The translations under genes and the position numbers were made by a program. This document shows, one piece after another, positions 25,710 to 33,538 of a stretch of 64,000 bases of DNA (positions are counted from its first letter, which is position 1; each line of letters opens with the position of its first letter). Below the pieces are notes generated by a model that was given only the letters and a program-made list of their open reading frames with translations, was not told the DNA's origin and ran no database searches. The DNA comes from UBA7398 sp963978235 (lineage in GTDB: Bacteria > Actinomycetota > Actinomycetes > Nanopelagicales > Nanopelagicaceae). The DNA lies in NCBI GenBank assembly GCA_963978235.1, contig CAXBQM010000001.1:1-64000 (forward strand), written 5' to 3'.

Positions 25710-26672
25710 GTGAAGTACTCCGCTCAAGCCGTCAGTGCCGCGATTGGCCATCGGGTCTCGGTTCGACTCCGTAGCGATAACGGTTATCAAGACTTGCTGG
25801 GTGTACTTGAAGCCCCCGATGCAATTAGAAAGCGAGATGGCTCGCTTGCACATTTTGATCCACGTTTGGTTTATGCCTGGCGGAAAGTTGAGAGTATTTC
25901 GGAAGTAGGTAAAGGGCTACCACTTTCACTTCGAATTAAGACGATTGAATTAGCGGCATTTCACACGTGGTTACCTCGCCATTATGAAGAGTGGGGTTCA
26001 TGGCATCTCCGCATTGATGCTGGAATAACAAAACGAGCAAATTCGATTTTGGTACTCGGTGATCCACATAATAGTCAGAACCTCGAGATTGAAAATGAAA
26101 TAGCAAGTGCGCAGAAACTTTTCGATCAATCTCGTGTGCCATTAGTTTTTATGATTCCGCAACCGTTAGGTGAGAAAACCCAAGAGTTTCTCCTTTCAAA
26201 TAATTGGCGGATAACCGGTGAAATATTCACTTTAATCGGTGATGCAACGTTGATTGCCCCGCTCGATGAGACCATCGTCGAGGTAAGCGATCACCCTTCC
26301 GCAGAATGGCTTGCAGTTGAAGGCGACCATGCACTTCACGAACTCTTTAAACGTACACCTGCTTTCTATATTTCATTACGGAAAGCAGGAGTAGTCGTGG
26401 CTAGGGGGCGCATCGGATTTGAAAATTCGTGGGGAATTCTCACCCGGATTTTTGTTGTTGAAAATGAACGTGGAAAAAAATATGGCGAAGCAATTCTTCG
26501 TGCAGCTGCTGACATCGCCCGTTCCCAAGAGATTCGCCAACTTGCGTTACATGTTGATGCTGAGAACACGGCTGCCATATCGCTTTATACAAACAATGGA
26601 TTTCGACGCCACCATTCCGTTCACTTTTACGAGAAAGTGCCAGACGTTTTACCTGTCATAGGTTGCTGCTGA
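25710..26672 (+). CDS. GNAT N-acetyltransferase with N-terminal SH3-like domain
   Basis: A 320-residue two-part protein. Residues about 10-55 (GHRVSVRLRSDNGYQDLLGVLE, DPRLVYAWRKVE) resemble the SH3-like domain of the mycobacterial Rv0428c-type acetyltransferases. The C-terminal GNAT domain (about 190-310) has ILTRIFVVENERGKKYGEAILRAAADIA as acetyl-CoA loop and AENTAAISLYTNNGFRRHHSVHFY as the closing motif. Substrate is unknown. GTG start; TAGAAA lies 6 nt upstream but lacks the final T. The stop overlaps the cysS ATG (TGATG), so cysS is translationally coupled to it. Confidence 0.82.
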   Translation: MKYSAQAVSAAIGHRVSVRLRSDNGYQDLLGVLEAPDAIRKRDGSLAHFDPRLVYAWRKVESISEVGKGLPLSLRIKTIELAAFHTWLPRHYEEWGSWHLRIDAGITKRANSILVLGDPHNSQNLEIENEIASAQKLFDQSRVPLVFMIPQPLGEKTQEFLLSNNWRITGEIFTLIGDATLIAPLDETIVEVSDHPSAEWLAVEGDHALHELFKRTPAFYISLRKAGVVVARGRIGFENSWGILTRIFVVENERGKKYGEAILRAAADIARSQEIRQLALHVDAENTAAISLYTNNGFRRHHSVHFYEKVPDVLPVIGCC

Positions 26673-28081
26673 TGGATCTTTCACTGTATGACACGCACAC
26701 TCGTATCGAGCAGATTATTTCTGCCCAAGATAACTCGGTCATAAAGATCTACTGCTGCGGGCCAACGGTTTATCGCGATGCACATATCGGAAACCTGCGT
26801 ACTTTTCTCCTTGCCGATCTGGTTGTTCGAGTTCTCCATCACCTGGGAAAGCAAACTCTGGTCGTGCAGAACATCACCGATGTCGGACATATGACGGATG
26901 ATTTTGAAGAGGACAAATTACTTGCACAGGGTAAAACTGAATCTCGTTCTGCGTTAGAAGTCGCACGTGATTATGAATCTCGATTTCATCGCGATCTTGC
27001 CCAACTCAATATTCAGCCCGCTGATCATTACCCACGAGCAAGTGAGTCGATTGACTTGATGCTTACTCATATTCAACGCCTGATCGATTTGGGTCACGCT
27101 TACATAGGAAGCGATCACACAATTTATTTCTCTGCTAAAAGTTTTCCTACGTATGGCGAATTAAGTGGAAATACCTTAGACAAACTAAAACCTGGCCACC
27201 GGTATGACTATGTCGATGATGGCGCAAAAAACTTCCACGCCGATTGGGCGTTATGGAAGTCAGCGCAGCAACGGACGGAAATGGTCTGGAATTCGCCATG
27301 GGGAATTGGATTTCCCGGTTGGCATATTGAGTGCTCGGCTATGTCATTGAAATATCTCCATGGCCATGTTGATCTACATATTGGTGGCATTGATCTTCGA
27401 TTTCCTCATCATGAGAATGAACGTGCGCAATCCAATCCACTCACAACAGATCATTCACGCCAACGAGCGAGTGCGGAAGCGGTTTCGCATTGGCTCCATG
27501 GTGAACACCTTCTCTTTGAGGGACGGAAAATGTCGAAGAGCGCCGGTAATGTGGTGTTGATTTCTCATATCATCGAAAAAGGTTTTGATCCGCTGGCATT
27601 ACGTTTTTGTTTTCTTGAAAATAGATATCGAAGCCAGATGGACCTTTCCTGGGCTTCAATTTCGGCAGCGCACCACACACTCAATAAATGGCGATCATTG
27701 GCGCAATTAGATGAACCTCTCAACGAAAAGACAAAAGATACTGTGAACGAAATTGTGCAGGAGATTATTCAAGCTTTTTGCGACGACCTTGATACACCAC
27801 GCGCTATGCAGATTCTTCGAAATGTGATGAAGAGTTCCGTTTCCGAAAGCCAAAAAGGTGCAGTACTCCATGCAGTCGAACCACTCTTTGGTTTGGCGTT
27901 GACTCGCCGCGTTGCTGCTCGTGATCTTTCGCCCGCAGCGCGTGAGTTACTCGAACAACGAGCTGCTGCTCGTGTCGCAAAGGATTTTAAGTTAAGCGAT
28001 GCCTTGCGAGAGAAACTTGATGAAATAGGAATTGCAATTCACGATGGGCCAACGGGACAACGTTGGGAGTGGAAAATTTAG
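26672..28081 (+). CDS. cysS: Cysteinyl-tRNA synthetase
   Basis: A 469-residue class I aminoacyl-tRNA synthetase charging tRNA-Cys. CCGPTVYRDAHIGNLRTFLLAD contains the first zinc cysteine and the HIGN variant of HIGH normal for CysS. GWHIECSAMS and HHENERAQS hold further zinc ligands, and GRKMSKSAGNVV is the KMSKS loop. The C-terminal DALR-like domain is present. Spacing and length argue for CysS rather than the mycothiol ligase MshC, whose N-terminus differs. ATG 26672 overlaps the preceding stop; the frame also opens at TTG 26663, which I reject. Its stop shares TTAG with the convergent neighbour. Confidence 0.93.
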   Translation: MDLSLYDTHTRIEQIISAQDNSVIKIYCCGPTVYRDAHIGNLRTFLLADLVVRVLHHLGKQTLVVQNITDVGHMTDDFEEDKLLAQGKTESRSALEVARDYESRFHRDLAQLNIQPADHYPRASESIDLMLTHIQRLIDLGHAYIGSDHTIYFSAKSFPTYGELSGNTLDKLKPGHRYDYVDDGAKNFHADWALWKSAQQRTEMVWNSPWGIGFPGWHIECSAMSLKYLHGHVDLHIGGIDLRFPHHENERAQSNPLTTDHSRQRASAEAVSHWLHGEHLLFEGRKMSKSAGNVVLISHIIEKGFDPLALRFCFLENRYRSQMDLSWASISAAHHTLNKWRSLAQLDEPLNEKTKDTVNEIVQEIIQAFCDDLDTPRAMQILRNVMKSSVSESQKGAVLHAVEPLFGLALTRRVAARDLSPAARELLEQRAAARVAKDFKLSDALREKLDEIGIAIHDGPTGQRWEWKI

Positions 28082-28389
28082 GGAGTAAGCAAAGCCGCAA
28101 TCAGCGCGCTGAGAAATCCCACAACAATGAAATAAGTTCCAGTAGTTCCGCCCGTGATTAATAATTCATCACCATTGCCGATCGTGCTCGCTCGCCACAC
28201 GACAAACGCCCACCCAACCAGAGCAAAGAGTTTGATTCTTCGATCAAAATAATTCTGACCGATAAATCTCATGCCAAGAAAAGTTCCGGCAATTGCAATG
28301 AATAAGCCCACAGGTGGCCACGCGTTATGAATAAAAGATGATGCAATACCAAGGAGTGCGCCAAATAAGAGTCCGATAATTATTTTCAT
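28078..28389 (-). CDS. Small four-helix membrane protein next to mshB
   Basis: A 103-residue hydrophobic protein with about four membrane segments (IIIGLLFGALLGIASSF, VGLFIAIAGTFLGMRFI, LFALVGWAFVVW, TYFIVVGFLSALIAALL). Its ATG overlaps the mshB stop by 4 bp (ATGA), so it is translated with mshB. Small membrane proteins (DUF6113-like; Rv1171 in mycobacteria) are found in this position next to mshB, but family assignment is tentative and the function unknown. Confidence 0.7.
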   Translation of the reverse strand: MKIIIGLLFGALLGIASSFIHNAWPPVGLFIAIAGTFLGMRFIGQNYFDRRIKLFALVGWAFVVWRASTIGNGDELLITGGTTGTYFIVVGFLSALIAALLTP

Positions 28390-29243
28390 GAGATACCAGC
28401 GAAGATATCGGTTTCTCGACCTTGGTCATCAAATGGCCCAGATTTTTCACCATGTACCAATGTGTAGTACTCGTTTCCAAAAACTTGTAACCCCAAATTA
28501 TTAGAGAGTGCAAAGAATGGTCCATCCACTGAAATTTGAGTGGAATGAGCTTTCATCGCTGCCATCTTTTTTTCAACAAAGGAACCACCATCGACAACGG
28601 TTGTGACGAGTTCATCCGGTTGCGCGAACGGGAAATCTTCGGCTTTTTCAACGCCCATGAAGTCTGACCCGATTTTCTTCATCTCAGCAATGCCTTCTTC
28701 AATCACGGACCGCGGAATAGTGTTCCAATAAATTTTTGGAATTGACCATCCAGCGGAACGCGCTAACTCTGCTGCCCGCATCGCGACTCGGTGAGCTTGG
28801 ATGTGATCCGGGTGGCCATAACCGCCATTGGTGTCATAGGTAATTAATACATCTGGTCTGATTTCTAAAATTATTTTGACGAGTTCCTGGGCCGCATCAT
28901 CAATATTTGCGCTCCAAAAAACATCCGAGCGCGAATTGGGTTCCGTACCCATCATTCCACTATCGCGCCAGATTCGATGCGGTGCGCCGAGAAATCTATG
29001 GTCAGATACACCGATTATTTTCATCGCTTCCGCTAATTCTTTTTCGCGATGCGGACCAAGTGCATCATCATGTGAGCTTGCCAAATGTGCCAGTTCTGGA
29101 ACTAACACTTCGCCTTCTTCGCCACGTGTACAAGTAACTAAGGTGATACGTGCGCCTTCCGCAACATATTTCGCCATCGTCGCCCCATTATTAATAGTTT
29201 CATCATCAGGGTGTGCGTGAACGAGTAATAAAGATTTAGTCAT
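28386..29243 (-). CDS. mshB: N-acetyl-glucosaminyl-inositol deacetylase MshB (mycothiol synthesis)
   Basis: A 285-residue zinc deacetylase of the LmbE/PIG-L fold that removes acetyl from GlcNAc-inositol, the second step of mycothiol synthesis. LLLVHAHPDDETINNG holds zinc ligands His11 and Asp14; GGYGHPDHIQAHR supplies the third histidine. RFLGAPHRIWRDSGMMG matches MshB more closely than the related Mca amidase, though the two are hard to separate by eye. The frame is open 66 codons upstream, but MTKSLLLVHAHPDDE is the family start. A CAGAAT hexamer lies 8 nt before the ATG. Confidence 0.9.
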   Translation of the reverse strand: MTKSLLLVHAHPDDETINNGATMAKYVAEGARITLVTCTRGEEGEVLVPELAHLASSHDDALGPHREKELAEAMKIIGVSDHRFLGAPHRIWRDSGMMGTEPNSRSDVFWSANIDDAAQELVKIILEIRPDVLITYDTNGGYGHPDHIQAHRVAMRAAELARSAGWSIPKIYWNTIPRSVIEEGIAEMKKIGSDFMGVEKAEDFPFAQPDELVTTVVDGGSFVEKKMAAMKAHSTQISVDGPFFALSNNLGLQVFGNEYYTLVHGEKSGPFDDQGRETDIFAGIS

Positions 29244-29260
29244 ATAAGCCCATTCTGCCG

Positions 29261-29266
29261 TACGAT
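29261..29266 (+). promoter_or_regulatory. Leaderless -10 element of the TetR gene
   Basis: TACGAT, 7 nt before the ATG at 29274. It supports the internal ATG rather than the one at 29265. Confidence 0.6.
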
Positions 29267-29273
29267 GTTGCCA

Positions 29274-29885
29274 ATGAGTACCGACCAGAAAGATAATCGC
29301 GCGCGGTTGCCACGCGACGAACGCCGTGCTCAACTTCTCTCGGCAGCGCTTGAAGTATTCACGCAGGCTGGATATCACGCAGCAGCAATGGATGAAATTG
29401 CCGATCGAGCCAGCGTCAGTAAACCGGTTCTCTACCAACATTTTCCTTCGAAACTCGATCTCTATCTCGCAGTTTTAGATTTACATATCGACTCACTCGT
29501 CTTTGCAATCCAAAAAGCAATCGCTTCAACTCCGGATAACGCGGCCCGAGTAAAAGCAACCATTGATGCCTATTTCGGATTTATCGAAAGCGAAGGCGAA
29601 GCTTTCCGACTTCTCTTTGAAAGCGATATGAGCGTCGAACCACAAGTAAGGGAGCGACTCAATCGAATGACTTATGACTGTGCTGCCGCGGTCAGCGCTG
29701 TTATTTCTATAGACACTGGATTACCTAAAGAGGCGTCGATGCTCTTGGCGATTGGAATCATCGGCAATGCACAAATTACTGCGCGCCACTGGCTCGATCG
29801 TGACAGCACTATGACTCGTGATCAGGCATCTACTTTTGTCACGAATCTCATTTGGCGCGGAATTTCCGGATTCCCAAAATCCTAA
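29274..29885 (+). CDS. TetR family transcriptional regulator
   Basis: A 203-residue TetR repressor. Residues about 12-60 form the DNA-binding domain (RRAQLLSAALEVFTQAGYHAAAMDEIADRASVSKPVLYQHFPSK); the rest is the helical ligand and dimer domain. It is the likely counterpart of Rv3208, which also precedes a DUF3107 gene. Start at ATG 29274 (MSTDQKDN) is favoured by a TACGAT hexamer; ATG 29265 would add three residues. Divergent from mshB with a 30-bp gap, so it could repress mshB, but no operator is evident. Confidence 0.9.
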   Translation: MSTDQKDNRARLPRDERRAQLLSAALEVFTQAGYHAAAMDEIADRASVSKPVLYQHFPSKLDLYLAVLDLHIDSLVFAIQKAIASTPDNAARVKATIDAYFGFIESEGEAFRLLFESDMSVEPQVRERLNRMTYDCAAAVSAVISIDTGLPKEASMLLAIGIIGNAQITARHWLDRDSTMTRDQASTFVTNLIWRGISGFPKS

Positions 29886-29891
29886 TAGACT
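29886..29891 (+). promoter_or_regulatory. Leaderless -10 element of the DUF3107 gene
   Basis: TAGACT, 7 nt before the ATG at 29899, immediately after the TetR stop codon. Confidence 0.6.
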
Positions 29892-29898
29892 CAGAGTT

Positions 29899-30177
29899 AT
29901 GAGCGCTAAAAAACAAACTGGCACTAATAATTCGGATTCAGATAACGCGGTATCAGAAATTAGAATCGCTGTGAGCGATGTGGCACGAGAAATAACGATT
30001 CAATCAGCGTTAGCTCAGGCAGAGATCCTCGATCGAGTTAATAAAGCGCTGAGTGCAAATGCTGCGGTGGTCTTTGATGATGTGCGTGGTCGGCAATTCT
30101 TAATCCCGGCACAGAAAATTGGTGTCATCGAGATTGGTGATGCCACGGAGCGAAAAGTCGGATTCACTAATTCTTAA
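29899..30177 (+). CDS. DUF3107 family protein
   Basis: A 92-residue actinobacterial protein of unknown function. After a variable acidic N-terminus, EIRIAVSDVAREITIQSALAQAEI, VVFDDVRGRQFLIPAQKIGVIEIGD and RKVGF match the DUF3107 pattern (Rv3208A/TB9.4 in mycobacteria, also directly after a TetR gene). The frame opens 27 codons earlier inside the TetR gene, but ATG 29899 carries its own TAGACT hexamer 7 nt upstream. Confidence 0.88.
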   Translation: MSAKKQTGTNNSDSDNAVSEIRIAVSDVAREITIQSALAQAEILDRVNKALSANAAVVFDDVRGRQFLIPAQKIGVIEIGDATERKVGFTNS

Positions 30178-30185
30178 GAAGTAAC

Positions 30186-31127
30186 ATGGTGAACATTGCT
30201 TTAGAACCAGACCAAAATCCCGTCTACGTTAAAGCGATCGAAGGCGCTGGTGGCGTTCTCTCACCATTAAATAGTGAAGTCGGAAGTAGTGAAGTTGGAA
30301 GTAGTGAAGTTCGTGCACTTGTGTGGACTGATTATGGTGATCCCACTGGCCTGCAACGAACGCTCGAAAAGAATCCACAATTAGAGTGGGTACAGCTCCC
30401 CTTTGCAGGCGTTGATGCGTTCGCACACTTATTGCACTTTCCGGTGAAATTCACCTGCGCGAAAGGTGCCTATGCTGAACCAGTCGCAGAACATGCGCTC
30501 ACTTTGGCGTTGGCGCTTGGTAGAACCATCCCAGAGCGAGTTCAAGCTAAAAGTTGGGGACGAAAGTTCGCCGACTCACTTTTTGATACCAATGTACTCA
30601 TCATTGGAGGTGGTGGAATCGCTGAAGTTTTAGTTTCACTGCTTCAACCATTTCGCCCGAAAATAACGGTCTTACGAAAACACCCGCAATATTCGTTTCA
30701 CGGTAGCGCTGAAGTTCTTAGTTTCTCAGAATTCGATGCCGCAATTACGCAAGCAAAGTTTATTTTTATTACTTGTGCACTTACTTCCGAAACACGAAAC
30801 CTCTTTAATGATCGTGCCTTTAAACTCATGCGATCAGACTCATATCTCATCAATGTTGCTCGGGGAGAAATCATTGATCAACCCGCACTCATTCACGCGC
30901 TTCGTCACAACGAAATCGCCGGAGCAGCGATCGACGTTACTTATCCAGAACCGCTGCCTGATGGTCATGAGTTATGGAGCGCACCACATGTATTGATTAC
31001 GCCACACACGGCAGATACTCCAGAGCTCATTACTCATCTCTTTGCGGAGCGGCTTCGAATAAATGTCAGCGCATGGATTGCAGGTGAAGCACTTACTGGT
31101 GAAGTTGACCCGATTCTGGGTTATTAA
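30186..31127 (+). CDS. D-isomer-specific 2-hydroxyacid dehydrogenase family protein
   Basis: A 313-residue NAD(P)-dependent dehydrogenase. The Rossmann motif VLIIGGGGIAEVL lies near 138-150. Catalytic residues are the Arg in INVARGEIID, the Glu in VTYPEPLP and the His in ITPHTADTP, so the full R-E-H triad is present. Substrate could be glyoxylate, hydroxypyruvate or another 2-oxoacid; it is not decided by sequence. Residues near 30-40 repeat SSEVG from a 15-bp tandem repeat. It follows the DUF3107 gene by 8 bp and is probably co-transcribed. AAGAAG just before the ATG may serve as ribosome site. Confidence 0.88.
   Translation: MVNIALEPDQNPVYVKAIEGAGGVLSPLNSEVGSSEVGSSEVRALVWTDYGDPTGLQRTLEKNPQLEWVQLPFAGVDAFAHLLHFPVKFTCAKGAYAEPVAEHALTLALALGRTIPERVQAKSWGRKFADSLFDTNVLIIGGGGIAEVLVSLLQPFRPKITVLRKHPQYSFHGSAEVLSFSEFDAAITQAKFIFITCALTSETRNLFNDRAFKLMRSDSYLINVARGEIIDQPALIHALRHNEIAGAAIDVTYPEPLPDGHELWSAPHVLITPHTADTPELITHLFAERLRINVSAWIAGEALTGEVDPILGY
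30273..30311 (+). repeat. 15-bp tandem repeat inside the dehydrogenase gene
   Basis: Two 15-bp copies (30273-30287, 30288-30302; one mismatch) and a partial third (30303-30311) start AGTGAAGT and encode repeated SEVGS. They are in frame, in a surface-loop region near the N-terminus, and may vary in copy number. Confidence 0.8.
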
Positions 31128-31133
31128 ACAAAA

Positions 31134-31745
31134 TTAAACAAAAAAGTCTTTGATTGCGCTCACAATCATTTCCACTGCAATAGCCGCCAAAAGTAAGCCA
31201 GCAATTCGAGCCAGCAACATCACGCCGGACTCTTTGATTACTTTGACGATAGTTGTCGAGAACATCAATGTCAGCGCGATAACAAGATGCACGCCGATGA
31301 TGGCGATTACTAACGCCAAGCCATAATTAAAAGTCTGTACTTTCTGTACATACACCATGGTCGCAACAATTGCGCCAGGCCCTGCTAATAACGGGGTTCC
31401 TAGTGGCACCAGTGCGACATTCACATCCGGGTTTTCGGTTGCATTCCCTACGCCACCACGTAAAAGTTCTAACGAAACCAGTAAAAGTAATAATCCACCG
31501 GCAGCCTGCAGAGCCGGAATCGAGATATTTAAGTAGTTAAGAATTAATCGCCCAAATAACGCAAAGAGGGTTATAACAAAAAACGAAACAGTTGCCCCTT
31601 GAATCGCAAGTCGAATCTGGCGTCGTTGTGATTGGCCTTTGACGAGTGAAAGAAAGATTGGAGTTGCACCAGGCGGATCAAGAATGACAAGCAACGTAAC
31701 AAATGCTTGCATGCCGAATGTCAGCGCCGACATTGTTGTGTTCAT
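31134..31745 (-). CDS. MarC family integral membrane protein
   Basis: A 203-residue membrane protein with six predicted helices, beginning MNTTMSALTFGMQAFVTLLVILDPPGATPIFLSL; the DPPGATPIFL stretch in the first helix is the MarC/YhgN signature. NVALVPLGTPLLAGPGAIVATMV is the matching motif in the second half. Function of MarC proteins remains unclear (not a proven drug pump). ATG 31745 overlaps the PHP gene stop by 4 bp; an upstream ATG at 31793 lies within that gene and is rejected. Confidence 0.9.
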   Translation of the reverse strand: MNTTMSALTFGMQAFVTLLVILDPPGATPIFLSLVKGQSQRRQIRLAIQGATVSFFVITLFALFGRLILNYLNISIPALQAAGGLLLLLVSLELLRGGVGNATENPDVNVALVPLGTPLLAGPGAIVATMVYVQKVQTFNYGLALVIAIIGVHLVIALTLMFSTTIVKVIKESGVMLLARIAGLLLAAIAVEMIVSAIKDFFV

Positions 31746-32590
31746 CGTTTGATCACTCTTCTCTGGTTGGCTCGAGCTTCCAACTTCTCCCACTGATCTG
31801 GCCTCGTTGAATTCTCACCTAGTTGATTGAGTTTACCGGTTCCGTGATAATCACTTGCCCCAGTTATTGCCAAGTCATATTCAAAAGCGATTCGAAGTAA
31901 TGAGGCTCGTTCGGTTTCAGAGTGATCGCGATGATCCACTTCAATGCCATCAAGTCCGGCCGCAACGAGATCACTAAACATCTCCGCAGTGATGACTCGA
32001 CCGCGGTGTGAAGCATAAGCATGTGCAATAACGGCTACGCCACCAGCAGCTTTAATCAATTTGATAGCGGCCACAGGAGTTGGTGAATAGTGAGAGATGT
32101 AATACTTACTTTTATTATGTAACAGCGCAGTAAAAACTTCATCGCGAGTTTTCATGGTTCCACGCGCAATCAGCGCATCGGCAAGATGTGGTCGGCCCAA
32201 TGTGGCACCGTCTGAAAGTTGAGCCATTACTTCTTCTAGCGTGATTTCGATGCCAGCTTCATTGAGGCGGGCAACCATTCGCCCCATTCTGGTGACGCGA
32301 TTTTCGCGAGTTTTCGCAAGCTCATCACTCAGCGCCTGGTTCTTTTCATCGAAGAGCAGACCAAGCATATGCACGCTAATTCCATCTTCGGTTTGGCATG
32401 AAATCTCTGAACCACATACTAAATTCATGCCACTCGGAAGTGCAGAAATTGCTTCCTGCCAACCACTCGTTGAATCGTGATCGGTGATTGCAAGCGTAGT
32501 AATTCCCGCCACAGCTGCGTTGCGCACAAGTTCAGCAGGTGAATCTGTGCCATCACTTGCATTGGAATGGGTGTGAAGATCAATCATCAT
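31742..32590 (-). CDS. PHP domain phosphoesterase
   Basis: A 282-residue metal-dependent phosphoesterase (PHP superfamily, YciV/RNase AM-like group). MMIDLHTHSNASDGTDSP holds the HXH and Asp metal ligands, LAITDHDSTSGW the next, GSEISC the Glu, VIAHAY and TGASDYHG the later histidines. Members hydrolyse 3',5'-nucleoside bisphosphates or trim RNA 5' ends; which applies is unknown. The chosen ATG at 32590 overlaps the EamA gene's TGA (ATGA). The longer frame to 32704 is rejected. Confidence 0.9.
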   Translation of the reverse strand: MMIDLHTHSNASDGTDSPAELVRNAAVAGITTLAITDHDSTSGWQEAISALPSGMNLVCGSEISCQTEDGISVHMLGLLFDEKNQALSDELAKTRENRVTRMGRMVARLNEAGIEITLEEVMAQLSDGATLGRPHLADALIARGTMKTRDEVFTALLHNKSKYYISHYSPTPVAAIKLIKAAGGVAVIAHAYASHRGRVITAEMFSDLVAAGLDGIEVDHRDHSETERASLLRIAFEYDLAITGASDYHGTGKLNQLGENSTRPDQWEKLEARANQRRVIKR

Positions 32591-33489
32591 GAACTCTTTG
32601 GTGCCGACTTTTGAGAGCGAAGAACAAAAACACCACAACCTACAAGAATTAAAATAATTCCAGGAATAACTCCCTGCGGTGGAGTTTGATTGAGCCACCA
32701 CCATGCCAAAAGAGCAGCAACTGGTACTTCAAAGAAAACGATAAGCGAGACCACAGTTGGTGAAACGCGTTTTAAAGCAAAGTTAAACATGGTGTGACCA
32801 AGAATCTGCGCACTTGCGATAAGCGCTAGTAGTAATAACCAATCTTGCTGTGAATAGCCAAATGCTCTTTGTTTTAAGAGAAAAATAACTGGGAATGCGG
32901 TCAAAGTAGTGGCTGCATAGCACGCGGTTGTGTAGGTAAATGTTGAAATTTTCTGTTGGGCTTGTGAGCCGATAATTACGTATGCAGCGGAAAGTGCGCC
33001 AGATACCAAACCAGCAATATCTCCAATAAATGCTCGCCACGAAAGTTGCAGATCCACACCGGTAATCACCAGCACACCAATAAATGAAATGGCCATTCCC
33101 AGCCACGCAGGTTTAGGGATATGACCACCCAAAAAAGTAGTAAAGATGGCTGCGAATATCGGTTGCATCGCTGCCAGTGCGGTGCCGGTTGCCACGCTCG
33201 TGTATCTCATGCTGTAGAAAAATCCAACGAAGTGTGAAGCTAATAAGACACCAGCACATGCTGCCCAGAAGATTCCTTTGCGTTGTTCGGAGGTTCGCCA
33301 CTCACGTGCGCGTAACGCAAATGGCAGTAATAACAAGGTGCCACCGAGATTTCGCCAGAAGATCAGCGCTAATACTGGAATTGTGGTGAGTGCAATGATT
33401 GGTCCAGACATTCCCACACCAAGAATTCCAAGAAGCAATAATGGAATATCTCGACCCACTGGCATTTTTGTGTGGTTCTGATCCTTCAC
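32587..33489 (-). CDS. EamA/DMT family transporter
   Basis: A 300-residue membrane protein with ten predicted helices in two EamA repeats (about 10-140 and 150-290), the drug/metabolite transporter architecture. Motifs include ALTTIPVLALIFWRNLGGTLLL in the first repeat and ALKRVSPTVVSLIVFFEVPVAALLAWWWL in the second. Substrate is unknown. It starts the EamA-PHP-MarC operon, each pair joined by an ATGA overlap. GTG 33489 lies 6 nt from TAAGTT. Confidence 0.9.
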   Translation of the reverse strand: MKDQNHTKMPVGRDIPLLLLGILGVGMSGPIIALTTIPVLALIFWRNLGGTLLLLPFALRAREWRTSEQRKGIFWAACAGVLLASHFVGFFYSMRYTSVATGTALAAMQPIFAAIFTTFLGGHIPKPAWLGMAISFIGVLVITGVDLQLSWRAFIGDIAGLVSGALSAAYVIIGSQAQQKISTFTYTTACYAATTLTAFPVIFLLKQRAFGYSQQDWLLLLALIASAQILGHTMFNFALKRVSPTVVSLIVFFEVPVAALLAWWWLNQTPPQGVIPGIILILVGCGVFVLRSQKSAPKSS

Positions 33490-33495
33490 AGAGAA

Positions 33496-33501
33496 AACTT
33501 A
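33496..33501 (-). promoter_or_regulatory. Leaderless -10 element of the EamA-PHP-MarC operon
   Basis: Minus-strand TAAGTT, 6 nt before the GTG at 33489. Confidence 0.6.
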
Positions 33502-33526
33502 CACGCGACCTTCCATATTGAAGGGT

Positions 33527-33532
33527 TACCCT
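33527..33532 (+). promoter_or_regulatory. Leaderless -10 element of the MgtE-like gene
   Basis: TACCCT, 6 nt before the ATG at 33539. It faces away from the EamA promoter 25 bp to the left. Confidence 0.6.
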
Positions 33533-33538
33533 TCTCCT

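Noticed and set aside
25755..25775. GGTTCGACTCC, a tRNA T-arm-like sequence
   Set aside because: It lies within the conserved SH3-like coding region of the GNAT gene and there is no acceptor or anticodon stem around it.
25674..25853. 60-codon upstream extension of the ferredoxin
   Set aside because: It overlaps the divergent GNAT gene, and the family always begins MTYIIAEPC.
30171..30180. Palindrome TTCTTAAGAA at the DUF3107 stop
   Set aside because: Ten AT-rich bases that include the stop codon and lack a loop and U-tract; too weak for a terminator or operator claim.
32591..32704. Upstream extension of the PHP phosphoesterase
   Set aside because: It lies within the EamA coding region and ends right before the canonical metal-binding start; the ATGA overlap at 32590 is the natural start.
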